DNA of 64,000 nucleotides from Sphingomonas sp. BT-65 (lineage in GTDB: Bacteria > Pseudomonadota > Alphaproteobacteria > Sphingomonadales > Sphingomonadaceae): the NCBI RefSeq assembly GCF_026107375.2, contig NZ_JAPCIA010000002.1, forward strand, positions 522,001 to 586,000, in the 5' to 3' direction. The notes beneath the pieces are model-generated. The model was not told where the DNA came from and did no database searches. It was given only the letters and a program-made list of their open reading frames with translations. Made by a program: the position numbers and the translations under genes. Positions 18,923 to 27,741 of this stretch are shown here, one piece after another; position 1 is the first letter of the stretch; each line of letters starts with the position of its first letter.

Positions 18923-20166
18923 CAAAAGCGCGCGCGAAGCCCGACCTGGACATGCGCGCGCGAAAACTCCTCCAGCGGATCGCGCGCGCTGCGCCGCGCA
19001 TAGTCCGCACCGGCGAAGATCGAGAAGGTGCGGTTGACGAGATACTCGCCCTCGGCCGCGAGGCTCCATGTGTTCAGCGTGTCGGAGCCCACTCCGCGAT
19101 ATTTGCTCTGGGTCCAGCCCGCGCGGCCATGGAGCAGCACATTGTGATAGGCCTCCTGGCTGACCGTCACCGCGACGCGCGTGTCGGTGCGCCCGCTCGC
19201 CCCGGCACGCGCGGTGGCGACGTCGCCGCGGAAGACCTGCGCCGTCACCGCGGTGCGCGTGCGCGGATTCCAGGTGAGGTCACCGCTCAGCGCGAAGCCG
19301 GTATAGCCGTCGAGCGCGCCATCGTCGGGATCGAAGCGGAACAGGCCGGCACCGATCCGCCCGCGCAGCCGCGCACTCACCTCGCGGCTGACGCCGGCGA
19401 GCACACCATAGGTGGTGGCGTCGCGGTTGACCCCGCTGATGTCGAACGCGGTGCGGAAGTTGCGCCGGTTGGCATAGCCTTCGACGAAGAACGAGACCGG
19501 CGCCGCCGGCCGCCAGGTCGCGCGCGCCGAACCGCGCAGCATCGTGAAGTCGCGGTCGCCCTCCGCCGGGTCGAGGAAATCGAACTTCTGCACGCCCCCT
19601 GTAAGGTTGAGCCCGATGCGCGTGCCGGTGAGCGCATAGCCGATCTCGCTCGTCAGGATGTTGATCTTGCGCGGCGGGAGCAGGATGCTGGCGCGTGCTT
19701 CCGGGTCGGCCCGGTTCTCGACCGCGCGATCGAAGCGCAGCTCGGTCGAGAGGCTATGGTTGCGTGCCGGCGCCATCCGCCCGGACACCGCCGCGCCGAA
19801 ACTGGTCGCGCTTTCACGGCCCTGGTCGAGATAGCGCCGCGTGTCGGCATAGGCCTCGCCGTGCAGCTCGGCGTTGGCCGACTGCCAGTCGATCTCGACT
19901 CGCGGCCGCGCGACCAGCGCGATGTCGTCGATCTCGTCCTGCGAAGTCGAATAGACATTAGTGTCGTAGATCGAGGCGATCTCGACATCGATCCGCATCT
20001 CCGCCGGACCGACGCGGATCGGGCGGCGCTCATATCCCGGGCGCGGAAGGTCGAGCGGCGAGGCGCCGCGCCGGACCTCCTGCGCGCCAAGGGGCGCAGT
20101 CCCGGCCAGGGCAACCGCGATCAGCGGCAGCGCCCGGCACGCCGGGACGGATCGGCGCTTGGCCAT
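18922..20166 (-). CDS. Outer-membrane beta-barrel protein linked to polysaccharide export
   Basis: 414 residues with a signal peptide (MAKRRS, then a hydrophobic core, cleavage near PLGAQE). The mature part consists of alternating hydrophobic/polar strands and ends in an aromatic-terminal strand (HVQVGLRARF), the classic outer-membrane insertion signal. Many strands of the kind RIGLNLTGGVQKF and AVTVSQEAYHNVLLHGRAGW suggest a large barrel of the beta-barrel-porin-2 type common in sphingomonad and rhizobial EPS loci. It lies 10 bp after the OPX lipoprotein gene and just before the lyase-like gene. It probably takes part in polymer passage or anchoring; I assign no catalytic role. Confidence 0.78.
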   Translation of the reverse strand: MAKRRSVPACRALPLIAVALAGTAPLGAQEVRRGASPLDLPRPGYERRPIRVGPAEMRIDVEIASIYDTNVYSTSQDEIDDIALVARPRVEIDWQSANAELHGEAYADTRRYLDQGRESATSFGAAVSGRMAPARNHSLSTELRFDRAVENRADPEARASILLPPRKINILTSEIGYALTGTRIGLNLTGGVQKFDFLDPAEGDRDFTMLRGSARATWRPAAPVSFFVEGYANRRNFRTAFDISGVNRDATTYGVLAGVSREVSARLRGRIGAGLFRFDPDDGALDGYTGFALSGDLTWNPRTRTAVTAQVFRGDVATARAGASGRTDTRVAVTVSQEAYHNVLLHGRAGWTQSKYRGVGSDTLNTWSLAAEGEYLVNRTFSIFAGADYARRSARDPLEEFSRAHVQVGLRARF

Positions 20167-20176
20167 GACCGGCCCC

Positions 20177-20737
20177 TCAGAACCAGGCTTCGGGAACGAC
20201 GATGGTGTCGCCGGGCAGCACCTGCGAATCGGCATCGAGCCGCGCCTTGCTCCGCGCGCTGCCATTCATCCGGTCGACACTGGCAACCCGCTTGTTGGCG
20301 CGGAAGGTATAGCCGCCGGCGATCGACACCGCGGTGAGTACCGTCATGCCCGGCACATAGGGATATTGGCCGGGCCGCTGGACCTCGCCCAGGATATAGA
20401 AGGGGCGGTATTTCTCCACCTGCACGCTGACATTGGCGTTGGGCGCGAGGTCGCGCGTGCGCAGCACGCTCGCGATCTCGGTCTCGAGCTCGGGCGCCGA
20501 CTTGCCGGCGACCTGGAGCGTGCTCAGCATGGGGAGCGAGATGGTCCCGGCATCGCTGACGGTATAGCTCCCGGCCATCGCGTCGAAGCCATAGACCGCG
20601 ACCTTGATCGAGTCGCCCGGTCCCAGCGTGTAACGCGCGGTCGAACCCGCGCTCGCGACCGGCAGGTCGGAATAGGCACTCGAGCATGCGGCCACGGGCA
20701 ACACGAAGATGCCACTCAACAGCGTTCGGCGGTTCAC
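20177..20737 (-). CDS. Polysaccharide export lipoprotein (OPX family, GumB-like)
   Basis: 186 residues starting at a GTG (20735-20737) after AGGAAGGGGG. The signal peptide ends in a lipobox (LPVAAC, Cys near residue 18). The polysaccharide-export domain reads YTLGPGDSIKVAVYG (about 35-50), followed by an SLBB segment FYILGEVQRPGQYPYVPG. Short OPX proteins of this size (GumB type) lack the C-terminal outer-membrane helix of Wza and work with a separate outer-membrane protein, plausibly the neighbouring barrel. It would form the export channel with the autokinase at 37834. Confidence 0.88.
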   Translation of the reverse strand: MNRRTLLSGIFVLPVAACSSAYSDLPVASAGSTARYTLGPGDSIKVAVYGFDAMAGSYTVSDAGTISLPMLSTLQVAGKSAPELETEIASVLRTRDLAPNANVSVQVEKYRPFYILGEVQRPGQYPYVPGMTVLTAVSIAGGYTFRANKRVASVDRMNGSARSKARLDADSQVLPGDTIVVPEAWF

Positions 20738-20836
20738 GGCAATTCCCCCTTCCTGATTGCAGGGCAGTGACGCGAGTTTACCGTTTCGACCTGTCCCTTG
20801 GGGAACGCATGGTGGGCAGCGCACGCCCCAAATGGG

Positions 20837-22120
20837 TTAGCCCTCGCGGACGGGCACCACCTCGTTGGAAGGTCGGGTGAGCGCGATCCCGAGCGCCAGG
20901 ATCAGCGGCACCACCCAGCTGCGCGCGTACATGTGCGGCGCGGCGTTGGAGAAGATCAGGAACGGCAGCGTCACCGCGATGACCAGCGCGGCGGCCGCCC
21001 GGTCCTGGACGAACGTCCGCATGGCGATCGACAGCGGCACGAGCATCATCAGCAGCCAGCCGATCAGCGACAGCAGCCCGCCTTCGGCCCATGCGAGCAG
21101 ATAGATGTTGTGCACCGGCGCCCGGTCGGCGCTGACGACGCGATACTGGTCGACGCCGAGCCCGACCACCGTGGTGTCGCCGACAATGCCCCAGGCTTCC
21201 TCCACCAGCTCCATCCGGCCTGCGAAGGTGCCCGCCCGGCTGATGTCGCCTGCCTCGAGCGCGGTCGCCACGCGGTTCTGGAACGCCGTCGGGAGCGCGA
21301 CTCCGGTGGCGAGGATCGCGCCGCCGAGCGCGAGGATGCCGAGGAGCATGCCGATCGATCTTTTGCCCCAGTCGAGCAGCAGGAACGCCAGCACGCCGAT
21401 CGCGGTGCTGGTGAATCCGGTGAACGATCCCGACAGCAGCAGGCCCGAGCCGAGGATGCCGAGCGCAGCAAAGGCGACGATCATGTTCAGCCGCCCGATC
21501 CGCGCGAGATAGAGCACGAACGGCGTCGTCATCGCGATCATCGCCGCGTTCCAGTTGGCATCGGCCATGAAGGCACCGAGCCGGTGCGCGCCGGTGATGA
21601 ACTCGAAGCCGAAGCGTTTGGCCGCCTCATAGGAGGCGCCGGTCGCATGGTAGACGACCGACCCGAACAGCTCCATCGCGGTGACGCCCGCCACCAGCGC
21701 CAGCGCAGCCGCGACCAGCGATCCCCGCCGCTCGCGCAGCAACAGCGCGGGCAGCACCGCGAAAGCGAAGCCATATTGCACCGCGACGATGATCCAGCGC
21801 AGCGGATCGCCGTTGACGACGCTGCCGATAAAGAAGCCGAGCAGCAGGCCGCTCAGTCCGAACATCCACAGCGCCCACCAGCCTTGCAGCGGCCGGATCG
21901 CGATCCCGCGCCCGGCAAGCAGCAGCACCGCCGCGACGCAGAACAGCGCGTCGCTGAACGTGAACAGGTACGGCGGCACGATGCGCCAGGTGACGTAAGG
22001 CGCCAGGAAGACCGCAGCCAGCAGGACCGGCCCGGCCAGGCGAAGCATCGCATGATGGTACGGCGTGCGGTCCTGATCCTCGATCACCCAGGCGGGCGAT
22101 GCGATGCTGCCATAAGTCAT
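20837..22120 (-). CDS. O-antigen ligase / Wzy-type polysaccharide polymerase
   Basis: 427 residues with about eleven hydrophobic segments. A large periplasmic loop contains the family signature region: AGRMELVEEAWGIVGDTTVVGLGVDQYRVVSADRAPVHNIYLLAWAEGG in outline, with the conserved G-x-G-x-x-x-Y and H-N-x-Y-L elements seen in Wzy/WaaL proteins. It polymerises or ligates undecaprenyl-linked repeats in the periplasm. The start is ATG 22118-22120, overlapping the sulfotransferase stop; the open frame upstream is a shadow of that gene. A 99 bp gap separates it from the OPX gene. Confidence 0.85.
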   Translation of the reverse strand: MTYGSIASPAWVIEDQDRTPYHHAMLRLAGPVLLAAVFLAPYVTWRIVPPYLFTFSDALFCVAAVLLLAGRGIAIRPLQGWWALWMFGLSGLLLGFFIGSVVNGDPLRWIIVAVQYGFAFAVLPALLLRERRGSLVAAALALVAGVTAMELFGSVVYHATGASYEAAKRFGFEFITGAHRLGAFMADANWNAAMIAMTTPFVLYLARIGRLNMIVAFAALGILGSGLLLSGSFTGFTSTAIGVLAFLLLDWGKRSIGMLLGILALGGAILATGVALPTAFQNRVATALEAGDISRAGTFAGRMELVEEAWGIVGDTTVVGLGVDQYRVVSADRAPVHNIYLLAWAEGGLLSLIGWLLMMLVPLSIAMRTFVQDRAAAALVIAVTLPFLIFSNAAPHMYARSWVVPLILALGIALTRPSNEVVPVREG

Positions 22121-22959
22121 GACGCGGCCGGCGCCGGGTTCGTCCAGGCGCCGAGGTCCCGCCCCAGCGTCCGGCCGAGCTGCTCGACATCGTCGCGGTA
22201 GAAGTCGGCGAGCCGCCTGCGCGTGTCGTCGGTCAGCGGCGGATAGTGCACCGGGCGCGCGATCATCCGGCGCGCGCGCTCGAATAGCGGGTTGCCCCGC
22301 AACGGATCGGCGAGCCGTTTCACCGGCGCCGGCAGCCGCCGCAGCGCGAGCGGGACGACCGGTGATGCACCGTCGTTCACGCGCCGCTCGATCGCCTCGC
22401 CGTCGATGCGCGGCGGCAGGCCGAGCATGCGCAGCAGGTTCGCGGTCACCGCCGCGGGGTCGCGCTTGATCTCGTCGTGCAGGATGATCTCGAGCTGCTC
22501 CTGCGGGAAATGATCGAGGAAACGCTGGATGTGCCGGCCGTAGAGCCCGTCCTCCAGGAAACGCCGCTCGGGCGCGCGCGCGCCGTCGAGATGGCGATCG
22601 ACGTCGCCGTCGACCTGCCCGCGGCGGAACAGCATGCAATAGTCCGAATAGGCGCGCTCCACCGGATTGCGCAGCTGGGCGATCAGCCGGACCGAAGGAA
22701 GCAGCGCCGCGATCCGCGCCGGCGCCTCGGCGTGTGCGAGATAGTCCGCGGACTTCTCGGCCACCAGCTGGCCCGGCCGCGCGCCGGCGAACAGCGATCG
22801 GTACCACTGCTCGCCCCGGTCGAACTCGCGACTGAAATAATGCGGCTCGGGCCCCGGCATGCACACGTCGGGCCGGGTGCGGAGCTGGTGGGCGATCCAG
22901 GTCGTCGCCGCCTTGGCAGCGCCGATCACGATCAGCTGGGGAAGCGGCGGCGAATCCAT
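22117..22959 (-). CDS. PAPS-dependent sulfotransferase
   Basis: 280 residues. The 5'-phosphosulfate-binding loop is IVIGAAKAATTWIAHQL (residues 10-26) and the 3'-phosphate-binding segment is LIAQLRNPVERAYSDYCM (about residues 93-110). Both are hallmarks of the carbohydrate sulfotransferase fold (RNPxxRAYSxY). EPHYFSREFDRG is the usual acceptor-side region. It would transfer sulfate from PAPS to a sugar hydroxyl or amine of the repeat unit in the cytoplasm. cysD and cysN-cysC for PAPS synthesis are encoded in the same locus (46837-49631). It is coupled to the Wzy gene by an overlap. Confidence 0.88.
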   Translation of the reverse strand: MDSPPLPQLIVIGAAKAATTWIAHQLRTRPDVCMPGPEPHYFSREFDRGEQWYRSLFAGARPGQLVAEKSADYLAHAEAPARIAALLPSVRLIAQLRNPVERAYSDYCMLFRRGQVDGDVDRHLDGARAPERRFLEDGLYGRHIQRFLDHFPQEQLEIILHDEIKRDPAAVTANLLRMLGLPPRIDGEAIERRVNDGASPVVPLALRRLPAPVKRLADPLRGNPLFERARRMIARPVHYPPLTDDTRRRLADFYRDDVEQLGRTLGRDLGAWTNPAPAAS

Positions 22960-22987
22960 TCAGGCCCCCTGAATTCAAATCCCGCCC

Positions 22988-24247
22988 TCAGGCGGTGGCG
23001 CGTTCGATCACCGATGCGACGATCGCTCCCATCCGCTCGACCGTATCGGCGTCGAGCGTCGGATCCACCGGCAGCATCAGGCTGGTCTCGCCCAACCTTC
23101 GGGAAACGGGCAGCGGATTCAACGGTACGGACGGGCTACCGACAAAGGCTTGCTCGCGATAGATTTCGGGGCAGCTGCCGGTGCCGCACGGCACGCCAGC
23201 GGCGATGCATTCGCCGACGATGCGATCGCGCGTCCAGCCCGGCGCCAGCCGCTCGGGATGCACGAAGGCATAATATTTGTAATAGGCATGGTGGACGTTC
23301 GACGGCGGGAAGGTCAGCCGCACCGCGGCCAGCGGTGCCAGCGCGGCATTGAGAATCCGCGCATTGCGCTGCCGCGCCGCGATCCACGAGTCGAGCTTGG
23401 CGAGCTGGCACAACCCGATCGCCGACTGCATCTCGGTCGCGCGATAGTTGCTGCCGAGGCTGCCGTGCAGCCAGCGGAAGGTGCCGGGCGGGCCCATCAC
23501 CGCGCCGGCATGCGGCGACTTGCCATGATCCTTGTACGCCCAGGCGCGCTCCCACACCGCGGCGTCATGCAGCACCAGCATACCACCCTCGCCACCCGTC
23601 GAGATGATCTTGTCGGTGCAGAAGGAAAAAGCAGCGGCATCGCCGCACGATCCGACCGGCGCACCGTCGTGCATCGCGCCATGCGCCTGCGCGCAATCCT
23701 CGATTACGAGCAGTCCCATCGCCCGCGCGAGCACCATGATCTCCTGCATCGGCGCGGGCCAGCCGGCGAGGTGCACGACGATGATCGCGCGCGTCCGCGG
23801 CGTGAGCGCGGCGGCGATCGTGTGCGGGTTGATCGCCTGCGAGTCGAGATCGATATCGGCAAAGACCGGCGTCGCGCCCACGGCGGCAGCGCAGCTCGCC
23901 GAAGCCATGAAGCTGCGCGCCGGCACGACCACCTCATCCCCGACCCCCACGCCGAGCGCGCGGAGTGCCAGCTCCAGCGCCAGCGTGCCGTTCGCCACCG
24001 CGATGGCGTGAGATGCGCGGCAGCGCTCGGCGAACGCCTGCTCGAAGGCGCGGGTCTGCTCGCCATGATGCAGGGCATTCACCTTGCCGCTGCGCAGCAC
24101 GGCGGTGACGGCAGCGATCTCGTCTTCGGCATAGACCGGCCAGCGCGATCGGATGGGGCCGACATCCCGCGCGACGACGGGACGCGGCGCCGTCAGGCGG
24201 GCGGCGGGACGCCGCTGAGCGGCGACGGATACAGCCACCTCAGCCAT
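22988..24247 (-). CDS. DegT/DnrJ/EryC1/StrS-family sugar aminotransferase
   Basis: 419 residues. The PLP-fold motifs are VANGTLALELALRALGVG, VVIEDCAQAHGA (as LLVIEDCAQAHGAMHDG), and SFCTDKIISTGGEGGM, in which the PLP-binding Lys is present, so it is a true transaminase of a keto-sugar. Its likely substrate is the 4-keto product of the WbpM-like dehydratase immediately upstream, giving a UDP-amino-dideoxyhexose, as in UDP-bacillosamine-type pathways. The start ATG 24245-24247 overlaps the dehydratase stop by 8 bp. The open frame extends further, but only within the dehydratase gene. Confidence 0.9.
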   Translation of the reverse strand: MAEVAVSVAAQRRPAARLTAPRPVVARDVGPIRSRWPVYAEDEIAAVTAVLRSGKVNALHHGEQTRAFEQAFAERCRASHAIAVANGTLALELALRALGVGVGDEVVVPARSFMASASCAAAVGATPVFADIDLDSQAINPHTIAAALTPRTRAIIVVHLAGWPAPMQEIMVLARAMGLLVIEDCAQAHGAMHDGAPVGSCGDAAAFSFCTDKIISTGGEGGMLVLHDAAVWERAWAYKDHGKSPHAGAVMGPPGTFRWLHGSLGSNYRATEMQSAIGLCQLAKLDSWIAARQRNARILNAALAPLAAVRLTFPPSNVHHAYYKYYAFVHPERLAPGWTRDRIVGECIAAGVPCGTGSCPEIYREQAFVGSPSVPLNPLPVSRRLGETSLMLPVDPTLDADTVERMGAIVASVIERATA

Positions 24248-26222
24248 GTGCCGCGATCCGCGTCCGGCTTGCCGGGATCGCCGCCACCTCGGCAAGCAGC
24301 GCCTCCTTCCGGTCAAGCAGGCCCGTTGCAATGACGACGCACGCCCTGTCGTCGGCTTCGTCGCTGGCGCGCTCAAGCGCATCGAACGCTTCGTTCAGCG
24401 TCCGCAGCGGGATCGGGCGCGGTTCCGCCTCGAACACGCCCGGGATCGAGGACGGCAGCCGTTCCTCCTCGACATCGAACAGCTCCTCGTAGAGCTTCTC
24501 GCCCGGCCGCAGCCCGATGATGTCGATCCCGACATCGAGCTCGGGGTCGAGCCCGGCAAGCCGGATCATCCGGCGCGCGATGTCGATCACGCGAATCGGA
24601 TCGCCCATGTCGAGCACGAAGATCCGGCCATGATGCATGCCGTCGCGCAGGCCGCGCGACGCGCTTTGCAGGATCAGCTGCACCGCCTCGTGCACAGTCA
24701 TGAAGAAGCGCTCGATCTCCGGGTGCGTGACGGTGAGCGGCCCGCCGCGGCTCAGCTGGCGCTGGAACAGCGGGATCAGTGAGCCACTCGACCCCAGCAC
24801 GTTACCGAACCGTACGGTGATGAAGCGCGGCGCGTCGGGATCGCCCCGGCTCGCCATGTCCAGCGCCTGGCAATAGAGTTCGCCCAGCCGCTTGGTGACG
24901 CCCATGAACCCGACCGGATTGACCGCCTTATCGGTCGACACCTGCACCATCGCCCGCACGCCGTAGCGGCGCGCCGCATCGGCCACGTTGCGTGTGCCCA
25001 GCACGTTGGTCTGGACCCCCGCCAAAGGATGCATCTCGACGAGCGGCACATGCTTCAGCGCCGCGGCGTGGAAGACCAGCTCCGGGCGATGGTCGGCGAA
25101 GACCTGCATCACCTGCCTGCGCTGGCGGATCGAGCAGAGCACCGGCGTACGCGCGACCTGCGGATGGCTCTCCCGCAGCTCCAGATCGACGTCGTAAAGG
25201 TTGAACTCGTTCGCATCGAGCAGCACGAGCTGCGCCGGCTCGAATTCGGCGATCTGCCGCACCAGCTCGCGCCCGATCGTGCCGCCCGCACCGGTGACGA
25301 GGATTCGCCGCCCGCTGATCATGCCCGCGACGATGCGGCCGTCGAGCGGCGCCTGCGGCCGCCCCAGGAGATCCGCGACGTTGAGGAAGCGGAAGTCGAG
25401 GCTGGCGCCAGGCTCGGGCGCGAAGCCGATGAAGCCGGGGCGATAGGCGATCTCCAGCTCGAGGCTCTGCGCCTGTGCGATGATGTCGACCATCGCCATC
25501 CGCTGCAGCCGTTCGACCGGCCCGGCGAAGATCAGGCACGCCGGGCGCTCGTCCCTGGCGGCGAGGCTGCCGACGACTCGCGACAGATCCGCCGGCCGCC
25601 CCATCACGGGCACGCCGCGCACACGCGCGCCGGTATGCGCGCCAGCCTCGTCGAGGATCCCGACCGCGCGGAACGCCGCGTCGGGTTCGCGTTCGAGCTG
25701 CCGCAGCAGCTGTTCGATATCGTCGCTTGAGCCGAACAGCAGCGCCGGACGCTTCATGCTTTCCGGGCTCGCCGCCGACGCGGGCGGATGGAAGCGCCCG
25801 CCCAGATATTCCGCGGCAAGGCGCCGCGCCATCCGCGCCCCGCCCATCAGCACCACCAGCACGAGCCACTGGATGACCGGGATCGAGCGCGGCAGCCACC
25901 CCGCGCCGCCGATCACGATCAGCAGCGCGACATAGGAGAACACGGCAATGCTCGCCGCCTTGATGATCTCGAAAATCTCGTCGGTCGAGGAATAGCGCCA
26001 CACCCGCCGGTGCAGCCGCATCGCCGCGAAGGTGACCAGCGCGACGGCGACGAACAGGGGCAGTGTCGCGCGGTGTTCTTCCAGCACCTCCCCGGCGCGC
26101 AGCGACCCCACGCGAAGGCTGATCGCGGCCGCCAGCGAAACACCCGCGATCAACCCGTCGATCAGGTAGATCGACGCGGCACGGACCAAAGATGAGGAAC
26201 GGTTTTCGAAAGTTATGATCAT
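24240..26222 (-). CDS. WbpM/FlaA1-type nucleotide-sugar 4,6-dehydratase, membrane-bound
   Basis: 660 residues. Four N-terminal membrane helices (to about residue 130) are followed by a linker Rossmann domain and the C-terminal SDR domain with VTGAGGTIGRELVRQI, FHAAALKHVPLVEMHP, STDKAVNPVGFMGVTKR (Met in place of the usual Tyr of Y-x3-K, as is normal for this family) and RFGNVLGSSGSLIPLF. Such enzymes convert UDP-GlcNAc to UDP-4-keto-6-deoxy-GlcNAc. It is the first gene of the minus-strand block and is followed by the aminotransferase that would use its product. Confidence 0.92.
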   Translation of the reverse strand: MIITFENRSSSLVRAASIYLIDGLIAGVSLAAAISLRVGSLRAGEVLEEHRATLPLFVAVALVTFAAMRLHRRVWRYSSTDEIFEIIKAASIAVFSYVALLIVIGGAGWLPRSIPVIQWLVLVVLMGGARMARRLAAEYLGGRFHPPASAASPESMKRPALLFGSSDDIEQLLRQLEREPDAAFRAVGILDEAGAHTGARVRGVPVMGRPADLSRVVGSLAARDERPACLIFAGPVERLQRMAMVDIIAQAQSLELEIAYRPGFIGFAPEPGASLDFRFLNVADLLGRPQAPLDGRIVAGMISGRRILVTGAGGTIGRELVRQIAEFEPAQLVLLDANEFNLYDVDLELRESHPQVARTPVLCSIRQRRQVMQVFADHRPELVFHAAALKHVPLVEMHPLAGVQTNVLGTRNVADAARRYGVRAMVQVSTDKAVNPVGFMGVTKRLGELYCQALDMASRGDPDAPRFITVRFGNVLGSSGSLIPLFQRQLSRGGPLTVTHPEIERFFMTVHEAVQLILQSASRGLRDGMHHGRIFVLDMGDPIRVIDIARRMIRLAGLDPELDVGIDIIGLRPGEKLYEELFDVEEERLPSSIPGVFEAEPRPIPLRTLNEAFDALERASDEADDRACVVIATGLLDRKEALLAEVAAIPASRTRIAAHG

Positions 26223-26502
26223 CTGTTGCCCCCGTCAGACTTGGGTGGTCTTCCCGCGGGATTCCCGTGACCGGAAAGCTAACCTCGAAGCAGGGGGGCA
26301 ATAAGTCGGGCATCGAGGTTCGTTCGAAAGGACAGCACGCGCACCGCTTGCGCCGCGGCCTACCCCTTCTTGATCGGACGCAGGACAAAGGAGCAGCCAG
26401 TCCACGGCGCTGATTCCTTTGGGCAGTGTCCGAAGTTGCCGTGGCGGGTGCGGGTTCGATGCGCGACAACCCCTCGCTGTCTGAGCAGGGGCCGAGCGAT
26501 CG
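26223..26502. promoter_or_regulatory. Divergent promoter region between the dehydratase and the GT4 operon
   Basis: 280 bp without a convincing gene; it separates the minus-strand dehydratase block from the plus-strand glycosyltransferase operon and should hold promoters for both. It contains one copy of the GCCTACCCC motif (core CTACCC at 26360-26365) that recurs in three other intergenic regions of this locus. No clear -35/-10 pair is visible. Confidence 0.4.
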
Positions 26503-27741
26503 ATGATGATCGAACGACGCACAACCACCATACAAGAAGGCATCGCGGCGCTCGCCGCGCAGGGGCATGGCACCCGCGCGCATCCGGCCTATTCGATGCG
26601 CACGCGGATCTGCTTTCCGTTCGCCGGCGGGCTGATCGGGGGAAGCCATGTGTCGGCGCTCAAGCTCGTCCAGTCGCTCGATTCGACCGAGTTCGAACCG
26701 CTCGTCCTCCTGCACAGCCTGGAGGGTCCGCTGCGCGATTTCGTCGAGCGCGAAGGCATCCGCTTCGAGCTTGCTCCCCCGGTGCATGTCTGGCGGCCGG
26801 GCGATCGCGCCGCGGCGCGCGAGGTCATCCGGTACCTCCCGGACGTGCTGCGCATGCGCGCCTATCTGAAGGAACGCGACATCCGCATCGTCCATACCAA
26901 TGAAGGGCCGATGCACGCGACCTGGGCGTTGCCCACGCGGCTCGCCGGCGCGCGCCACATCTGGCACCATCGCGGCCATCCCCGCGCCCGCGGCCTGCGC
27001 GTCCAGGCGCCGCTATTGGCGAGCCGCGTGCTGTGCGTCTCCAACTACGCCGCCCCCGACCCGGGCTTCTGGTCGGCGCGCCGCAAGTCCTCCGCCGTCT
27101 ACAGCCCGTTCGACACCTCGATCGCCGAGATCGATCGCGAGGCGGCGCGCGCCGCGCTCGAATCCCGTCTCGGCATCGGTCCGGAGACCGTCGTCCTGGC
27201 CTTTCTGGGCCATTTCTCCGCACGCAAGCGCCCGCTCATCTTCGTCGAGACGATCGCCGCGCTGCGTCAGCGGCGGCCGAACCTCCCGCTGGTCGCGCTG
27301 ATGTTTGGCGAGGAGTTCGAGCCCGGGATCGAGGCACGTCTCCGCGCGCGGATCGATGAAGTCGGGGTCGCCGACCTCGTCCGGATCATCGGGTTCGTCC
27401 AGCCCGTCGAGCCCTGGCTCGCGGCCAGCGACGCGCTCGTGGTTCCCGCCGTGGACGAGCCCTTCGGGCGCACGCTCGTCGAAGCGATGCTGGTCGGCAC
27501 GCCGGTCGTGGCGGCAGCATCCGGCGGCAATCTCGAGGCGATCCGCAATCGCGGCAATGGCCTGCTCGCGCGCGTCGACGATCCCGCCGATCTGGCGGCG
27601 CACATACTCGAGCTGATCGATCACCCCGAGCTGGCGGCCACGATCGCCCATCGCGCCAAGCAGGAAGCGCTGCTGAAGTTCAGCGTCGGGCATCACGTCA
27701 AGAAGGTCACGGCAATCTATCGGGAGGTGCTCGCAGCATGA
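26503..27741 (+). CDS. GT4-family glycosyltransferase
   Basis: Up to 412 residues of the GT-B fold. The N-terminal domain has FPFAGGLIGGSHVSALKL (the GG acceptor loop). The C-terminal domain has FLGHFSARKRPLIFVE and the E-x7-E donor motif in DEPFGRTLVEAMLVGTPVVAA. It adds one sugar to the lipid-linked repeat at the cytoplasmic face. An in-frame ATG at 26596 (MRTRICFPF) would give a more usual GT4 N terminus; neither start has a clear ribosome-binding site. It is the first gene of an eight-gene plus-strand operon and overlaps the next gene by ATGA. Confidence 0.87.
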   Translation: MMIERRTTTIQEGIAALAAQGHGTRAHPAYSMRTRICFPFAGGLIGGSHVSALKLVQSLDSTEFEPLVLLHSLEGPLRDFVEREGIRFELAPPVHVWRPGDRAAAREVIRYLPDVLRMRAYLKERDIRIVHTNEGPMHATWALPTRLAGARHIWHHRGHPRARGLRVQAPLLASRVLCVSNYAAPDPGFWSARRKSSAVYSPFDTSIAEIDREAARAALESRLGIGPETVVLAFLGHFSARKRPLIFVETIAALRQRRPNLPLVALMFGEEFEPGIEARLRARIDEVGVADLVRIIGFVQPVEPWLAASDALVVPAVDEPFGRTLVEAMLVGTPVVAAASGGNLEAIRNRGNGLLARVDDPADLAAHILELIDHPELAATIAHRAKQEALLKFSVGHHVKKVTAIYREVLAA

